44,212 nt of DNA, taken from Rhodoferax sp. Lineage in GTDB: Bacteria; Pseudomonadota; Gammaproteobacteria; Burkholderiales; Burkholderiaceae_C. The DNA lies in assembly GCA_025358555.1 (NCBI GenBank), contig JANYJD010000338.1, positions 1 to 44,212 of the forward strand, in the 5' to 3' direction. How positions within the stretch are numbered: position 1 is the stretch's first letter; each line of letters begins with the position of its first letter. The position numbers and the translations under genes were made by a program. The notes under the pieces were generated by a model that did no database searches, had not been told where the DNA came from, and was given only the letters and a program-made list of their open reading frames with translations. Shown piece by piece: positions 43,233 to 44,212 of this stretch.

Positions 43233-44212
43233 ATGGAAAACAAATCCCATGCCTTTGCCGCCGGCGCCTTTGTGCTGGTGGTGTCTGCCCTGCTGGTGGC
43301 ATTTGCCATCTGGCTGACGCGCGACACCAAGATGCACCGCGAATACGAACTTTCAAGCCGCGAGGGCGTCACCGGTTTGCAGCCGCAGGCGGGCGTGCGC
43401 TTCAAGGGTGTGGCGGTGGGCAAGGTGACCAAGATCGGGTTTGACCCGGTCACGCGCGGCAACGTGCTGATCCGCATTTCAACGGATGAGGGTGCCCCCA
43501 TCACGCGCTCCACCTTTGCCACGCTGGGCTTCCAGGGCGTGACGGGCCTGGCCTTCATCCAGCTCGATGACTCCGGTGAATCCAAAGAGCCGCTGGCCGC
43601 GCCGCAGGACACGGTGGCGCGCATTCCCATGCGGCCCGGTTTGCTCTCAAAACTGACCGACCAGGGCGCCAACATCCTGGCGCAGGTGGAAGAAACCAGC
43701 CGCCGGCTCAATCTGCTGCTGACGCCCGAGAACCAGAAAACCCTGTTCAGCGCAGTGCAGGGCATGGGCCAGGCGGCACAGGGCATTGGCCAGGCGGCAT
43801 CCAGCATCCAGCAGCTTTCAGTCAATGCCGACAGGATTCTGGACGCGCAGTTTGGCCCGCAGAAGATGAACCTGCCCAAGCTGGTGCAGGAGATGAACGT
43901 CACGCTCAAGACAATGCAGGCCACGTCCGACAGCGTAGGCTCCAGTGCTGACGAGGCCAAGGCCTCGGCACGCGAATTCAAGCAGGTGTCGCAAACCTTG
44001 AGCAAGCCCGGCGGCACGCTGGACAAGCTGGCCGAGGGCGTTGACGCATTGGCCAGCACTGGCCAGACGCTGGCTGCCACCACCCTGCCGCGCTTGAACC
44101 GGACGTCAGAAGAAGCCACCCGCACCGTGCGCCAGGTGGGCCGCGTGGTGGGCGTGGTGAACGATAACCCGCAGGCGCTGATATTTGGCAACGGCGCGCA
44201 GGCACCGGGCCC
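43233..44212 (+). CDS. MlaD/MCE-domain lipid-binding protein, 3' truncated by window
   Basis: The gene starts at ATG 43233, nine bases after the ATPase stop, and stays open to the window end (at least 326 residues). It has one N-terminal membrane helix (about 9-28), an MCE domain (about 35-125; GLQPQAGVRFKGVAVGKV and GFQGVTGLAFIQL) and a long alpha-helical region with coiled-coil-like repeats (QAAQGIGQAASSIQQLSVN). MCE proteins form hexamers that ferry lipids through the periplasm. The long helical tail is more like PqiB or larger MCE proteins than E. coli MlaD. A lipoprotein of the PqiC type would be expected downstream. Confidence 0.93.
   Translation, partial: MENKSHAFAAGAFVLVVSALLVAFAIWLTRDTKMHREYELSSREGVTGLQPQAGVRFKGVAVGKVTKIGFDPVTRGNVLIRISTDEGAPITRSTFATLGFQGVTGLAFIQLDDSGESKEPLAAPQDTVARIPMRPGLLSKLTDQGANILAQVEETSRRLNLLLTPENQKTLFSAVQGMGQAAQGIGQAASSIQQLSVNADRILDAQFGPQKMNLPKLVQEMNVTLKTMQATSDSVGSSADEAKASAREFKQVSQTLSKPGGTLDKLAEGVDALASTGQTLAATTLPRLNRTSEEATRTVRQVGRVVGVVNDNPQALIFGNGAQAPG

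Overview
The window is a chromosomal segment of a high-GC betaproteobacterium, most likely Burkholderiales, family Comamonadaceae (Rhodoferax/Polaromonas/Acidovorax-like). The reasons are the gene order lptA-lptB-rpoN, the neighbourhood glnE / yhdP / nitrilase, the style of the proteins, and the short repeats characteristic of this group. I could not run any database search; family names come from motifs I can read.

Layout. 1-3.2 kb: the 3' part of a non-canonical shikimate dehydrogenase and an ABC-2 exporter pair on the minus strand. 3.3-7.1 kb: a convergent four-gene locus (YdjC-type deacetylase, ArnT-like transferase / GtrA, polyprenyl-phosphate glycosyltransferase) that fits amino-sugar decoration of lipid A. 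7.1-12.7 kb: PsiF-like protein (minus), then argS, a SPOR protein, dsbA, lptA and lptB. 12.9-19.9 kb: rpoN, an RlmL-type rRNA methyltransferase, a PIN-domain gene and uvrA. 19.9-24.2 kb: vapBC, a LuxR regulator divergent from a predicted Tat-exported lipoprotein amidase, and a FixJ/DctR-type response regulator. 23.5-31.3 kb: a tightly overlapping minus-strand operon yhdP - nitrilase - sensor kinase - response regulator. 31.3-34.2 kb: glnE. 34.3-41.1 kb: a TetR(CecR-like)-controlled tripartite RND efflux operon. 41.2-44.2 kb: an MlaE-MlaF-MlaD type lipid ABC importer, cut off by the window end. No rRNA, tRNA or CRISPR array was seen.

The most striking signal is a dispersed repeat of about 55 bp with a 30-bp ungapped core (ATAGCT at core positions 1-6, TATGCA at 10-15, GGGCT at 26-30). 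I find nine convincing copies and one weak one. Six lie wholly inside open genes, in frame: the YdjC deacetylase, rpoN, the RlmL-type methyltransferase, uvrA, the efflux outer-membrane protein and the efflux adaptor. One forms the 3' end and stop codon of the PIN gene, one supplies the stop of the response regulator, and one is intergenic. This resembles the protein-embedded palindromic elements of Rickettsia in behaviour. A second, GC-rich repeat family occurs twice between lptB and rpoN and, in reverse, as an in-frame insert of about 60-70 codons in the efflux adaptor. A third element, with 11-bp perfect terminal inverted repeats, overlaps the 5' part of the PIN gene. Together these suggest a genome in which small repeats have repeatedly become protein sequence.
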